DNA of 64,000 bases, from NCBI GenBank assembly GCA_015143295.1, contig JABCRI010001446.1, positions 1 through 64,000 of the forward strand, written 5' to 3'. The translations under genes were made by a program, and so were the position numbers. Numbering within the stretch: position 1 is the first letter of the stretch; each line of letters begins with the position of its first letter. The notes under the pieces are model-generated. The model searched no databases, had not been told where the DNA came from, and saw only the letters and a program-made list of their open reading frames with translations. Positions 1 to 10,587 of this stretch are shown here, piece by piece. Origin of the DNA: Tetracentron sinense (taxonomy: Eukaryota > Streptophyta > Magnoliopsida > Trochodendrales > Trochodendraceae).

Positions 1-1216
1 CACACGGGTAAAGCAGGGAGGTCTCATTGCCTACCGTTAGACCGGGACGTATACATATGCTGCATCTCGCCCACACCATTGGTGAATGGAACACATCAAT
101 GGAAGTCAGCGTGGGGTCCGAAGATAAAAGGTTAAAACCGATGCGATATGGAGTTGTTGATAGACCACGAAGTCCGCGCAGGTCTTACAGTACCGGACTA
201 CATTCAACTCTCCAATCTTAGCGGACTATACCACAGGACTGTCCGATTGCACGGGTGCGTCGAGGGTCGGCTCGGTTTGGCCAAGGATGCCAGCCAGGTT
301 TTGGAAAGTGTGTCAATGGGCGATTGCTCTCCGCACCGAGGCACGCTTTCCACGCCACTCGACCCTCCTAGGGAGGGCACAACCGAGGGGTGAATCAGTT
401 ATGAAAATGCGCCGAGCATGTAGCTTACACTTCGAGAGTTGAAGAGCCTCACCTTTGGTGGAATGCGCTTACAACCATATTATCAAGAAGCATACAAATG
501 GCACCCCCCCTCCACCCCCTTTCGGGCTTGTACGAAGTTTAGATCCCCGTTGTATTGGGATGAAGGAGAAAGACAGATGTTGGACCCCGAGTTTAATTGA
601 ACAAGACCGGGATAGTGTCAAGCTTACCGGGGAGGTTTAAACCCCCAGCACCAAGATCGAAGAAAAGCTATGCCGCAACCGAAGGAGGATCTTGAATCCG
701 AGTCGGTGATTTGTATTTGTAATATTTCACCACCAAGTGTGTTATGTGAGTTCAGGAAGAAGGCAAAACTTAGCCCCCCAGATACTTGGTGGGTCCCGTG
801 CCTCCAGATCACTTCACTTCGATCTGTGAAGTTGCTTACCGTGTTGCTTGCCCTCCTCACTGTGTGTCCATAATGTATTCCATGTCTCTTATGCTCCGGA
901 AGTACATCCCGGATCCTCTCATTTCATCGACTTGATCCCTAGAGATCCGAGAGGACCGCCTTTAGTTGAGAAGCCGTTCTATTTTGATAGAGAGATCATG
1001 CGATCACAACAGACTATACCGCTATTCCTAGGTGCAATTGCAACATCACGCGAGAGACAGAAGCCACGTGGGAGCGTGAAGCCCGAAGTCAAAGCAAAGT
1101 ATACACCCGAGTTGTTGAACTAGACGTGTGCATATAGCTTAATAATTTTGGTTTTGATTTTGTGAAGTATGTATCGTCAAATTTCGGGGACAGAAATTTT
1201 TTGTAATGGGGGAGAA
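1..1216 (+). pseudogene. Decayed integrase-chromodomain end of pol, Ty3/gypsy copy A1
   Basis: This stretch aligns by eye with the integrase core, integrase C-terminus and chromodomain-like tail of element D (its 27340-28440). Shared landmarks include the stretch encoding the TTFNS region near 200 and the region before the polypurine tract. It is heavily scrambled, with many breaks and no long open frame, so it is an old or badly damaged fossil. The purine-rich tract GGGGGAGAA near 1208-1216 directly precedes the LTR. The rest of the element lies off the left edge. Confidence 0.75.
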
Positions 1217-2598
1217 TGTAGCCCCCGGATTATTCATAACTTATGAAATAACCGTTGCAAGCTAATTGGCCATTCGTCATAGTATAATATAAACTAAGAA
1301 GGAGAAGTCTGGGAAATCTGAACGTCAAAAAGTGCGTTTCCGAAGAGCGAAACCCAACGCAGTTGAAAATCGTCGAAATCCGACGAGCGAGTCAAAAGAT
1401 ATGGTCAAAACAGTCCAGACCTAACAGAGCACCGTCGCTCGGTCCATTCAGCGATCGATCGGTCCCAAAACCGATCGATAGGTAGCTATCGCACGGTCAA
1501 AGATTTGTATGGGGAAATTTCCAGAGAGTGAGTTTTGACCGGTCGAGTCGGTCAATAACACCGATCGCTCGTAGGCAACAGATCGATCGGTCATAACCAC
1601 CGATCGCTCGGTCCTTCGCGTTTTTGCAGAATTTCAGTAAGGGCGTTTTCATCTTTTGGGTGTTAACCCTTACCCATAGGGTTTGCTCGACCCTTTGAGG
1701 CCTCACTTACAACATTTGAGGGATTTTGAGAGATAGAGAGAGAGAGAGAAGCTCTAACCTAGGGTTGGGTATTGAGGAAGAAATCAAAGGGGTGGACCAT
1801 CCTAGGTCGTCCTCAAACTTGGATTTGCTTCAAGTTCAAGGCTCAAGCTCGTGTGGGAGCCACTCTCCAAGCTAGGGCAGCCATCTCACGTACGTTTTGA
1901 AAGGGGTTTCTTCCCCAACTCGAGTCTTCCTCAGGCAAGGGTTGTTCCCTACCCCTTTTGGAGCTTCAATCAAGTTTCCCACCAAGGATCAAGCCTTGAG
2001 CAAGGTTAGTAAACCCTACTAACTTACCCTAGCAATAAATCTAGGTTTTTCCTTATGAAATATGATTCTTGTTAGTATGTTTTATCCCTTGCAAAATGTG
2101 TCATCTATAATAAATATAAACAAGATAAAGAAAGGGTAGGGATGCTTGGATGGAGGTTGGATACGGCGATTGGATGCCGAATGTGTGATGTATGATGTGT
2201 GGGTTGTGGATTGGAAATGGAGGATGGGCATAGTACAAATAACAAACTTACCATTGTGTGATTGAATGGAAAATATGCATTTAAAAGAAGGAGATAAACT
2301 ACTAAGGAATAATGTATGAAAGTGGTTGACAAAATACCTAAACTATGAATAAATGATCTCAATGAAGAATATAGGAATGGGTTTTTATGCATGCGTTCCT
2401 ATAAATGAGAAATGGGATCAAATGTTATGCAAACTACTTATGTACCTATGTTCATATCATGAATTGAATTATAATGTCATATCTTGGTTATTCCCATTAT
2501 CATGATTGTCACTATGGACACGTACACGAGCACGCATGATAGCATGAACCGTGATTCAGAGCATGTGCATATAATAAACAACAAGAAAATATTGCACG

Positions 2599-3010
2599 TC
2601 AAGGAGGTTGGTAGCCCAGGAGGATTCGGGTACTAACCTCTGGCTCACAAGATAACCCCTAAAACACCTATTGTCAAGGAGGTTGGTAGCCCAGGGACAT
2701 TCGAGTACTAGCCTCTGCTCACAAGAAAACTAAACAGTAATAAAAATCACCTATTGTCAAGGAGGTTGGTAGCCCAGGGACATTCGGGTACTAACCTCTG
2801 GCTCACAAGAAAAACCATGCATTTCATAACAAGGAGGTTGGTAGCCCAGGGACATTCGGTGCTAGCCTCTGGCTCACAAGTGCATTGCATAACAAGGAGG
2901 GTTGGTAGCCCAGGGACATTCGGGTGCTAGCCTCTGGCTCACAAGTGCATTGCATATCAAGGAGGTTGGCAGCCCAGGGAGATTCGGGTGCTAGCCTCTG
3001 GCTTACAAGT
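2599..3010 (+). repeat. Tandem hairpin array in the A1 LTR, six units
   Basis: About six copies of a roughly 50-bp core separated by variable spacers. Each core has 5' arm GAGGTTGGTA, a short loop and a 3' arm such as TACTAACCTC, TACTAGCCTC or TGCTAGCCTC, followed by a CTCACAAG-type tail. The 5' arm is constant. The 3' arm varies mostly between A and G opposite T, which keeps pairing in RNA through G-U wobble. The array lies in the transcribed leader part of the LTR. Confidence 0.75.
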
Positions 3011-3298
3011 TACAAGATGGAGGTTCACAAGATGATGATCAGGCATTCATGCATGCATGCATACATGATTTCTACGAGGCATACCGGGACATTACAAGGG
3101 GTTTTCAAGCATGAGTTTTATCGCTTTTCCGCATTCAATGTACGCACGTCAGGATGCTTGTATTGTGTCATGGCCCTATACTGTTTCTTTGCGATGTTCT
3201 ATTACTGCTTGTATAATATTACTATTGTGTGTTTATTATTGTTATGGTCTGCTAGTAGCTTGTACCTCGCTGAGTATTCCATGCTCAGCCGTACTTTC

Positions 3299-3478
3299 AT
3301 GTCGGCAGGTACTGAGGGAGCCCTCGACCCGGAGCCTTGGGTCGAGGAAGAGTATATAGAGGAGAGAGAGCCGACTATTCCATTACAGTCTCAGGCGGAC
3401 CAAGACCTCGATGCGTGCCATACCTCGACTACTGTTGAGGGAGAGTATGAGAGGGTCTTGTGTATTTTGATAGTTTGA
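3299..3478 (+). CDS. Small LTR-encoded frame, MSAG...PWVEEEY type (A1)
   Basis: The frame opens with ATGTCGGCAGGT (MSAGT) and contains LDPEPWVEEEYIEERE. The same N-terminus and acidic PWVEEEY core occur at the same place in the LTRs of families A, B and B-prime. Family C shares the core, and families E and F keep shorter versions. It is acidic, has no signal peptide or membrane segment, and has no known function that I recognise. The C-terminal part differs from that of element D. Whether it is translated, or is an exon after the adjacent CAG, is unknown. Confidence 0.35.
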   Translation: MSAGTEGALDPEPWVEEEYIEEREPTIPLQSQADQDLDACHTSTTVEGEYERVLCILIV

Positions 3479-3720
3479 TAGGTGGGCCTGTCCACCTTAG
3501 ACTTAGACATGTCTTGTATTTATGTTAACTTGGAATACTATTTGGATCATCAGAGGAAATGAACATTTGTTTACGCTTTCCGCATATATGATAGCTTCCG
3601 CGCTCTGATTATCGTTGTTAGTACTGTATTTTTATCTTGTACATTACAGATGGTTTGATAGGTACGCAGTGTGACCCCTAAAAGATCCCTAAACTCCTAG
3701 GGGTATTTCGGGGCGTGACA

Positions 3721-4480
3721 ATATGTATTGTAAATTTACCCATTGTCATATTTGATTCAATGCAATTATGTACAACGATTAACGAGCACGGCATGCTGAC
3801 ATGATTTACCGAGGTTATCAAGAACTATATAGAGTGGGACATATCCTACGATATGTTTGCCTCGCTTTTGGCAAGAACAAGACAAGCATTCATAAAGAAG
3901 TGTTGCCTTCCCTCGTAAGTGCATTTAGGAAGAATGTCTCTCCCTTCCCTCACAAGTAGTTTATTTTCCAAGCAAGCAAGATACATGGCATGGCAAGCAT
4001 GAGCACTTAGGAAGAAGGGTCTCCCTTCCCTCACAAGTAGTTTATTTTCCAAGCAAGCAAGATACATGGTATGGTAAGCATAAGCATGAGCATTTAGGAA
4101 GAAGGGTCTCCCTTCCCTCACAAGTAGTTTATTTTCCAAGCAAGCAAGATACATGGCATGGCAAGCATGAGCATTTAGGAAGAAGGGTCTCCCTTCCCTC
4201 ACAAGTAGCATGAACATGTTTGTTTTCCAAGCAAACATGACATGGCATGACACGCATGACATGCATGACATGACATGATACTACAAGATAAGACAGACAG
4301 GACAAGATTTCAAGCACGCAACAAGTGTTTTAAGACAAGTCAAGTGCACGACTATTTCAAGAGGTTTTATCGGCTTTTCTGTGATGCAAGCATGAATATA
4401 AATTGCTTTACTTCCTTGTTATGATATGAATTGTTTCCAGCGTTACAATATGAATTGTTCTCTGCTTTATATATTGCTAT
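3721..4480 (+). repeat. Left part of a B-family LTR, + orientation
   Basis: This is the same sequence class as the interior of the B LTRs read on the other strand: ACGAGCACGGCATGC, then the long CATATCCTACGATATG hairpin near 3840, then GAAGGGTCTCCCTTC hairpins. It abuts the A1 LTR at 3720, which probably inserted here. It is cut at 4480 by the minus-strand B element and resumes at 14900. The 5 bp GCTAT at 4476-4480 is repeated at 14900-14904. Confidence 0.75.
3895..4205 (+). repeat. Tandem hairpin repeat, about 80-bp units
   Basis: Four near-identical units, each with the perfect hairpin GAAGGG-TCT-CCCTTC followed by CCTCACAAG and a stretch rich in CAAGCAAGC and GGCATGGC. It is the sense-strand version of the array found in the minus-oriented B LTRs, but with longer units. 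The CTCACAAG tail is shared with the unrelated-looking arrays of families A and E. Confidence 0.75.
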
Positions 4481-4767
4481 TGTCGCGACCCAGAACCCAC
4501 CCTAGGAGTTAGAGTGAACTTTGGACGACTAATCATGACTTGCTTGACAAACCAACCTGCAAAACCCACAGAGCATATACAATAGAGGACAAAACAGCGG
4601 AAACATACTCTAACATGTTATTGTGGAAGTCTACCAAACCTCTATGTATATACGAATCCAAGGTTATACAAAAAGAATCCAAAAGAAAGTGCGGACATGC
4701 CCGCCAAAATACATAAATTTGACTCTCATCTCACCCACAGCTAATCCACTCAGAATCTAATCACCAC

Positions 4768-4887
4768 CTACTGATAACCCTCTACGGGAGGTTCCTCCAA
4801 AGGCTCCTCGACGTACTCCTCTTCCACCCATGGACCAGGAGCACAAACATCAAATGGAGCAACAGCTTCCTCAGAACCTGCCGACAT
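4768..4887 (-). CDS. Small LTR-encoded frame, 39 aa, MSAG...PWVEEEY (B, 3' LTR)
   Basis: A 39-codon frame plus stop beginning MSAGSEEAVAPFDVC and continuing through PWVEEEYVEEPLEEPP to a GYQ end. It is acidic and proline-rich, with no recognised domain. The length of exactly 39 codons is the same in all five B-type LTRs here (12485-12604, 14972-15091, 39696-39815, 52977-53096). It lies just after the CTGAG/CTCAG hairpin in the sense direction. A translated leader ORF or a spliced exon are both possible; function unknown. Confidence 0.45.
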   Translation of the reverse strand: MSAGSEEAVAPFDVCAPGPWVEEEYVEEPLEEPPVEGYQ

Positions 4888-5214
4888 AAGAAGTACGGCT
4901 GAGCATAGAATACTCAGCGGGTACTAAATACTAACCAACAATTATAGCATAAAAATAGCAATACATAATCAGGAGCAATTCATATATGTCAAACGGAAAC
5001 AATTCACATCATACAAGGAAGTAAAGCAGTTTATAATCATGCTTGTAATTCGTAGAAAACCGATAAATCCTCTTGAAAACATCGTGCACTTGACTTGACT
5101 TGAAATATCTTTTCGTACGCGAAAGCTTGTCTTGTCTATCTTGCTTGATTCTTGTATGTCATGTCATGTCATGCATGCTTGCTTGTGATCATGTAACTTG
5201 TGAGATGCACTTGT

Positions 5215-5428
5215 GAGATGCCTTGAGAGGGAAGGGAGACCCTTCTTTATGCAATGCACTTGCGAGGGAAGGGAGACCCTTCTTTATGATATGTATGTAC
5301 TTGCGAGGGAAGGGAGACCCTTCTTTATGATATGCACTTGTGAGTGAGGGGAGACCCCTCGTGAAATGTTAGTTCTTGTCTACTTGTGAAAAGCGAGGTA
5401 AAACATATCGTAGGATATGCCCCACCTC
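5215..5428 (-). repeat. Hairpin array of the B 3' LTR
   Basis: Three plus-strand copies of GAAGGG-AGA-CCCTTC are followed by a fourth unit in which both arms have changed together to GAGGGG-AGA-CCCCTC. Next to it, at 5395-5428, is a separate 15-bp hairpin. On the sense strand its arms are GAGGTGGGGCATATC and GATATGTTTTACCTC with loop CTAC; all 15 positions pair if G-T is allowed. The pairing works on the sense strand only, as expected for an RNA structure. Confidence 0.75.
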
Positions 5429-6289
5429 TATCCATCTTCTTGGAAACCTCGATAAATCATGTCATGCATGCCGTGCTCGTGGGAACCGTGTACATACTTG
5501 CATTTAAATTTAAACATGACATTTGGGAAATTTCACAACACACATAACATTAAAGATTGAGCAATTCAATATTCATAGCATTTAGGGAAAGCAGGAAACA
5601 CACTATCATGGGCCCTAGCAATATTCAGAATTTCTTAGGCATGAATTTACTAATTTACAGCTCACTTTATTCACCTTGGCATTTCATCAAACATGGTGTG
5701 TTCATTATGGATTTACCCTACAACATGCTTTTCTAAATGGGTTTTTTCTCAAATCATACATGTATGTTCATTATTGAAACAATGCCCTTCCCCATTTGTT
5801 CATCACACACAACCATTGGCATCCAATCGCCCATTCCATCTCCATTCACCATTTACCATTTACCATTCTCCATTCACCATTCACCATTCATCCATCTCAT
5901 GACACATGTGTAAATGAAAGAAAATCAAAAGAAAGGAAGGGGAAAGAAGAACTATAACTAGGAGGGTAGTAAAAAGTACCGACCTTGAAGAAATGAGGGA
6001 GAAACCCTCTTTCCAAATGACTGTGAGTTGCTGCCCTAGCTTGGATCGCGAGCTCCACAATGCCTGAACCGAAATCTTGAAGAAAACGGGCTTGAGGTTG
6101 ATCTAGGGTTTCAAAAACCCTTTGATTTCTCTCCAAACTGGAAACCCTAGATTGGAATCGCCTTCTCCTCTTTTTTCTATTCTCTCAAACTCTCTAAGTG
6201 TCGAATGATGCCCTAAAGGCTCGGGTTAAACTCTTAAGGTAATAGTGAACTGACAAAAGACCATAACACCCTTACTAAATTTCTGTAAA

Positions 6290-6812
6290 AACACGAGTGT
6301 CGAACTCGTTGTGCTGTGAACAGTGCCAACTCGTGGTGCTGTGAACAGTGCCAACTCGTTGTGCTGTGAAGGGTGCCAACTCGTTGTCCGTTGTGAATAG
6401 TATCAACCACATTGTCCATTGTGAATAGTACCAAACACGTTGTCCGTTGTGAATAGTATCAACCACGTTGTCCGTTGTGAATAGTACCAAACACGTTGTC
6501 CGTTGTGAATAGTATCAACCACGTTGTTCGTTGTGAATAGTACCAAACACGTTGTCCGTTGTGAATAGTATCAACCACGTTGTCCGTTGTGAATAGTACC
6601 AAACACGTTGTCCGTTGTCTTATGTACAGCGTGCCCGTGGTGCTGTACAACGTACTCGTGGTGAGCTGCACGACGTACCCGTTGTCTGTTACACAACGGA
6701 TGCACAACGTATACGTTATCAGAGTACGTCCTTAGCGCATAATCGACCTACGTCCTTAGCGCATAACCGAGCTACGTCCTTAGCGCGTAATCGAGCTACG
6801 TCCTTGCCTACA
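6290..6812 (-). repeat. U3 direct-repeat blocks of the B 3' LTR
   Basis: First come copies of a CTGTGAACAGTGCCAACTCG-type unit. Then comes an alternating pair (GTTGTCCGTTGTGAATAGTA followed by CCAAACAC or TCAACCAC) repeated several times to about 6620. Four copies of a TACGTCCTTAGCGCATAA unit lie at about 6722-6812. They occupy the U3 position where other families carry GATCGATC palindromes. Open frames across them are artefacts of the repeat period. Confidence 0.8.
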
Positions 6813-7018
6813 GGTCCAGACTGTTTTTGCCATATCTTTTGACTCATTCGTCCGATTTTGACGATTCAACTTGCGTTGGGTTCGTACTTCGAAAAGGAAC
6901 ATTTCTAACGTTTCAGAATTTCCAATTTCTTCCTTATTTATGAATTATAACTCTTAAAAAGGCAAGATGACAACGAAAGTGTCATGTATTAAGCATGAAA
7001 AAAGTCTGGGGCTCTACA

Positions 7019-7120
7019 TCCTCCCCCCCTTACAAAAATTTCATCCTCGAAATTCAGACACTACTTGCATTACAAATCAAAAAGAACATTACAAGTCATA
7101 CACAGACTTCACACAGAAAC
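7019..7120 (-). other. Polypurine tract and pol 3' tail of element B
   Basis: On the plus strand TCCTCCCCCCTTAC follows the LTR edge, which reads as a purine tract on the sense strand and primes plus-strand DNA synthesis. The adjacent TTTCATCCTCGAAATT is the complement of the AATTTCGAGGATGAAA block found before the 3' LTR in D, E, F and B-prime. The rest, to the pol stop, appears noncoding. Confidence 0.8.
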
Positions 7121-10100
7121 TCATTCAAGTAATTCTGGGTACTTTGCTTTGACTTCGGCTTCACGCTCCCATGTAGCTTCTTCCCGAGCATGGTGTTGCC
7201 ATTGCACAAGAACCAAAGGGATTATCTTGTTGCAAAGCACCTGATTCCTTCGATCTAAAATCTGGACTGGCTTTTCAATCAAGGTGAGGTCCTCTCGAAT
7301 CTCCAACTGTTCCAAGTCTATGACATGCGAAGGATCCGCAAGATACTTCCGAACCATGGACACATGGAAGACGTTATGAACTGCAGCCATGTGAGGTGGA
7401 AGAGCTACTCGATAAGCAACTTCACCAACCCGTGTGATAATCTCAAAAGGCCCAACATATCGAGGACTGAGCTTGCCTCGCTTCCCAAATCTCATGATCC
7501 CTTTGCTAGGAGATACTTTCACAAAAACTTGATCCCCTACTTGAAATTCCAAGTCCCTACGGCGCGTGTCCGCATAACTTTTCTGGCGATCTTGAGCGGC
7601 TTTCAATCAATCCCGGATGATCTTAACTGTGTTTGCAGTTTGCTCAATCAACTCCGGACCAAGTATTTTCCTTTCTCCTACCTCATCCCAATAGAGAGGA
7701 GACCTACAACTTCGCCCATACAAGGCCTCAAATGGTGCCATTTGAATACTTGCCTGATAGCTGTTATTATAGGCAAATTCAACCAAAGGCAAGTGCTCTT
7801 CCCAACTACCTCTGAAATCCAACATACAAGCTCGAAGCATGTCTTCAATGACTTGGTTCACTCTCTCGGTTTGTCCATCCGTCTGTGGATGAAAAGCGGT
7901 GCTGAAATCAAGTCGGGAACCCATAGCCTCTTGGAAACTTTTCCAAAATCTTGACGTGAATCTTGGATCCCGATCCGACACAATACTGACTGGCACCCCA
8001 TGTAGTCTAACTACTTCCTTGATGTATAGTGCAGCCAACTGACTAGAGTTGAAAGTAGTTCGGTAAGGTAAGAAGTGAGCTGACTTCGTCAAACGATCCA
8101 CTACTACCCATATCGCATCTGAGCCCCTTGCCGTCTTTGGCAAGCCAACTATGAAATCCATGGATATGTTCTCCCATTTCCACTCGGGAATAGGAAGAGA
8201 ATGCAATAGACCGGCGGGCCGCATGTGTTCTGCTTTTACCTGTTGACACACCAAGCATCGTGCTACATATTCCGCAACCTCCCTCTTCATATTCCACCAC
8301 CAAAAGTGACTCTTGAGGTTCTGGTACATCTTTGTGCCCCTTGGATGCACTGTGTACTTCGAACGATGTGCCTCTTCCATGATCTCTCGTCGAAGATCTG
8401 CGTTGGCCGGAACACACAACCTTCCTTTGAATGTGATAGCACCCCGACTAGTGAGAGAGAAGTCCTCACTACCCTTAGCAACTTCCTTGTCCCGATAAGC
8501 CAACAATTCCGCATCCATGGCTTGATATTCTTGGATCAAATCTATAATGTACGGCCGAACCGTAACATTTGCCAAGATAGGACCACGGACAAAGTTATTC
8601 ACACTGATGTCCAGATTTGCCAAATCTTCTAGTAGCTTCCATTCTTGAACTAACATGTGTGCTAACAACCCTTGAGGTTTTCTACTCAAAGCATCAGCCA
8701 CTACATTTGCTTTGCCCGGGTGGTATTGAATGGTACAATCATAGTCCTTCAGAAATTCCATCCAACGCCGTTGCCTTAGATTCAGCTCCTTTTGGGAAAA
8801 GAGATACTTGAGACTCTTGTGATCGGTAAACACATAGAACTCCACCCCATAAAGGTAATGACGCCAAATCTTAAGTGCAAACACGACCGCCGCAAGCTCC
8901 AAGTCGTGCGTGGGATAATTCTTCTCATGCTCCTTCAACTGCCTCGATGCATAGGCAATGACTTTCTTGTGCTGCATGAAACACACCCAAGTCCAACGTG
9001 TGAGGCATCGCTATACACCTCATACCCATAAGGTCCAGATGGCACAGTAAGGACCGGGGCTGTAGTAAGCCTCTTCTTCAGTTCCGTGAAATTGATCTCG
9101 CACTTATCACTCCATACAAACTTGGCGTTCTTCCTTGTCAGGTAAGTGAGTGGTGCTGCAAGGCTAGAGAAACCCTCTACGAATCTCCTGTAGTAGCCTG
9201 CCAATCCAAGAAAACTACGTATCTCAGTAACACTCTTCGGCCTCGCCCAACTCATAACTGCTTCGATCTTCTTCGGATCTACCGAGATACCTTCTGCAAA
9301 AACAACGTGGCCTAAGAATGCCACCTCTTCCAACCAAAACTCACACTTGCTAAGTTTGGCGTATAGCTTGTGCTCTCTTAGCATTTCCAAAGCAAGGCAT
9401 AGGTCGCGTGTGTGATCTTCCCGTGTCCGGGAATAGACCAAAATGTCGTCAACAAATACAATCACGCACCTATCAAGATATGGCTGGAACACCCGGTTCA
9501 TTAAATCCATAAAAGCTGCCGGCGCGTTCGTGAGTCCAAAAGGCATCACCAAGAACTCATAGTGCCCATACCGAGTCCTGAAAGCAGTTTTGGGAACATC
9601 TTCCGCCTTAATCTTCAACTGGTGATAACCCGATCGAAGGTCTATCTTCGAGAAAAATCTCGCTCCCTTCAACTGATCGAACAAGTCATCAATCCTAGGC
9701 AAGGGATACCTATTCTTTATAGTGACTTTGTTCAATTGTCGGTAATCGACACACATCCGCATCGAGCCATCTTTCTTCTTAACAAACAACACTGGGGCAC
9801 CCCACGGTGAGACACTTGGTCGAATGAAGCCAAGGCTTTGTAATTCTTCCAACTGAGTCTTCAACTCCTTAAGTTCAATCGGGGCCATCCTATATGGAGC
9901 CCTGAAAACAGGAGCTGTGCCTGGTGCAAGCTCGATCATAAACTCAATCTCCCTGTCTGGCGGCAATCCTGGCAACTCCTCTGGAAATACATCCAGGAAC
10001 TCACTCACAACCGGGATAGTCGAAGAGTCCTTTGCCTCGGGGTTAACTAAGCTCAATGCCGCAAAGCGGGCAATGTCTCTACCTTTCAACCCTCGAAAGT

Positions 10101-10445
10101 GGAATGGTTTTCCTTCTACTGGCTTGAAGAGTACCATCTTCTCAAAGCAAGCTACATGCCCATGATGTGCTGCTAACCAATCCATTCCCAATATAACATC
10201 AAAGTTTTGGATTCCAAGGACAATGAGATCAACCGCCAACTCGTGGCTTCCAACTTGGACCACACTACTTCTATACACTTTATCTGCCAATACTGTTTTG
10301 CCAAGAGGATTCGAAATGGCTAACTCCGGTTCTAGCTGACTAGGCTCCACAGAAAAGCCTTCTGAAAAACTCAGCGAGACAAACAAATGAGTAGACCCGG
10401 TATCAATCAACACACGAGCCAAATACTCATTGACTAGTAGGGTTC
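7121..10445 (-). pseudogene. pol: pol of element B: protease, RT, RNase H, integrase, chromodomain
   Basis: In the sense direction the region opens with a protease site (VLIDTGSTH). It then has RT motifs ([27 protein letters not shown]), RNase H (VYSDASH and [11 protein letters not shown]), integrase with a zinc-binding CLVCQQ, core motifs [17 protein letters not shown] and [10 protein letters not shown], and a chromodomain-like end (VEKPVQILDRR to YPELLE). Order and motifs are those of chromoviral Ty3/gypsy elements. It lies in three open segments, about two breaks, so this copy is not expected to make a full polyprotein. Confidence 0.92.
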
Positions 10446-10587
10446 CTGAAATTTTAACTAGCGGAGTTAATCCATGCATCAACAGAGTATACACATAGGT
10501 ATATATATATATCATACCAAGTATGTACACAAGGAATAAAACACAACATATCAATCACGAATAACGAAAATAATTCCAAACGCGTAC
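10446..10587 (-). other. gag-pol spacer of element B, intron-like
   Basis: 142 bp between the end of Gag homology (SDDVVQ) and the first protease homology. On the sense strand it starts GTACGCG and ends TTTCAG, the usual ends of a plant intron, and is T-rich with ATATAT. Spacers at the same place, of 132-147 bp, also begin GT and end AG in C1, D, C2 and F. Spliced gag-pol leaders are known for Ogre-type elements; splicing here is an inference. Confidence 0.55.

Larger units (their letters stand above)
1217..3720 (+). repeat. 3' LTR of family A copy A1
   Basis: The LTR starts TGTAGCCCCCGG just after a polypurine tract and ends GGGGCGTGACA, about 2.5 kb. By eye it matches the LTRs of element D throughout. 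It holds the U3 box (around 1345-1400), a GATCGATC palindrome cluster (about 1433-1620), an AAG-GTTAGTA motif near 2003, a six-unit hairpin array (2599-3010), and the conserved CTGAG hairpin and small frame near 3267-3478. It is better preserved than the pol sequence next to it. The 5' partner LTR is outside the window. Confidence 0.85.
4481..7018 (-). repeat. 3' LTR of element B
   Basis: It begins on the plus strand with TGTCGCGACCC and ends CTGGGGCTCTACA, so the sense LTR runs TGTAGAGCCCC to GGGTCGCGACA. Read in the sense direction it holds the U3 box with TCGTC...GACGA (around 6825-6875), repeat blocks (6290-6812), leader, ATGG/CCATT-rich stretch (5840-5890), the GCGATTGGATGCC core (near 5820), hairpin arrays and the small frame. 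Length is about 2.54 kb. Confidence 0.93.

Noticed and set aside
2599-3010. CRISPR-like regularly spaced repeats
   Set aside because: Units and spacers are parts of one LTR tandem repeat in a plant retrotransposon; spacers are near-identical and there are no cas genes.
6234-6842. Open frames with repeating TIHNGQR / VLFTTDN peptides and SLAHNRATS
   Set aside because: Products of the GTTGTCCGTTGTGAATAGTA and TACGTCCTTAGCGCAT tandem repeats in the B LTR, also present at 14058-14724.
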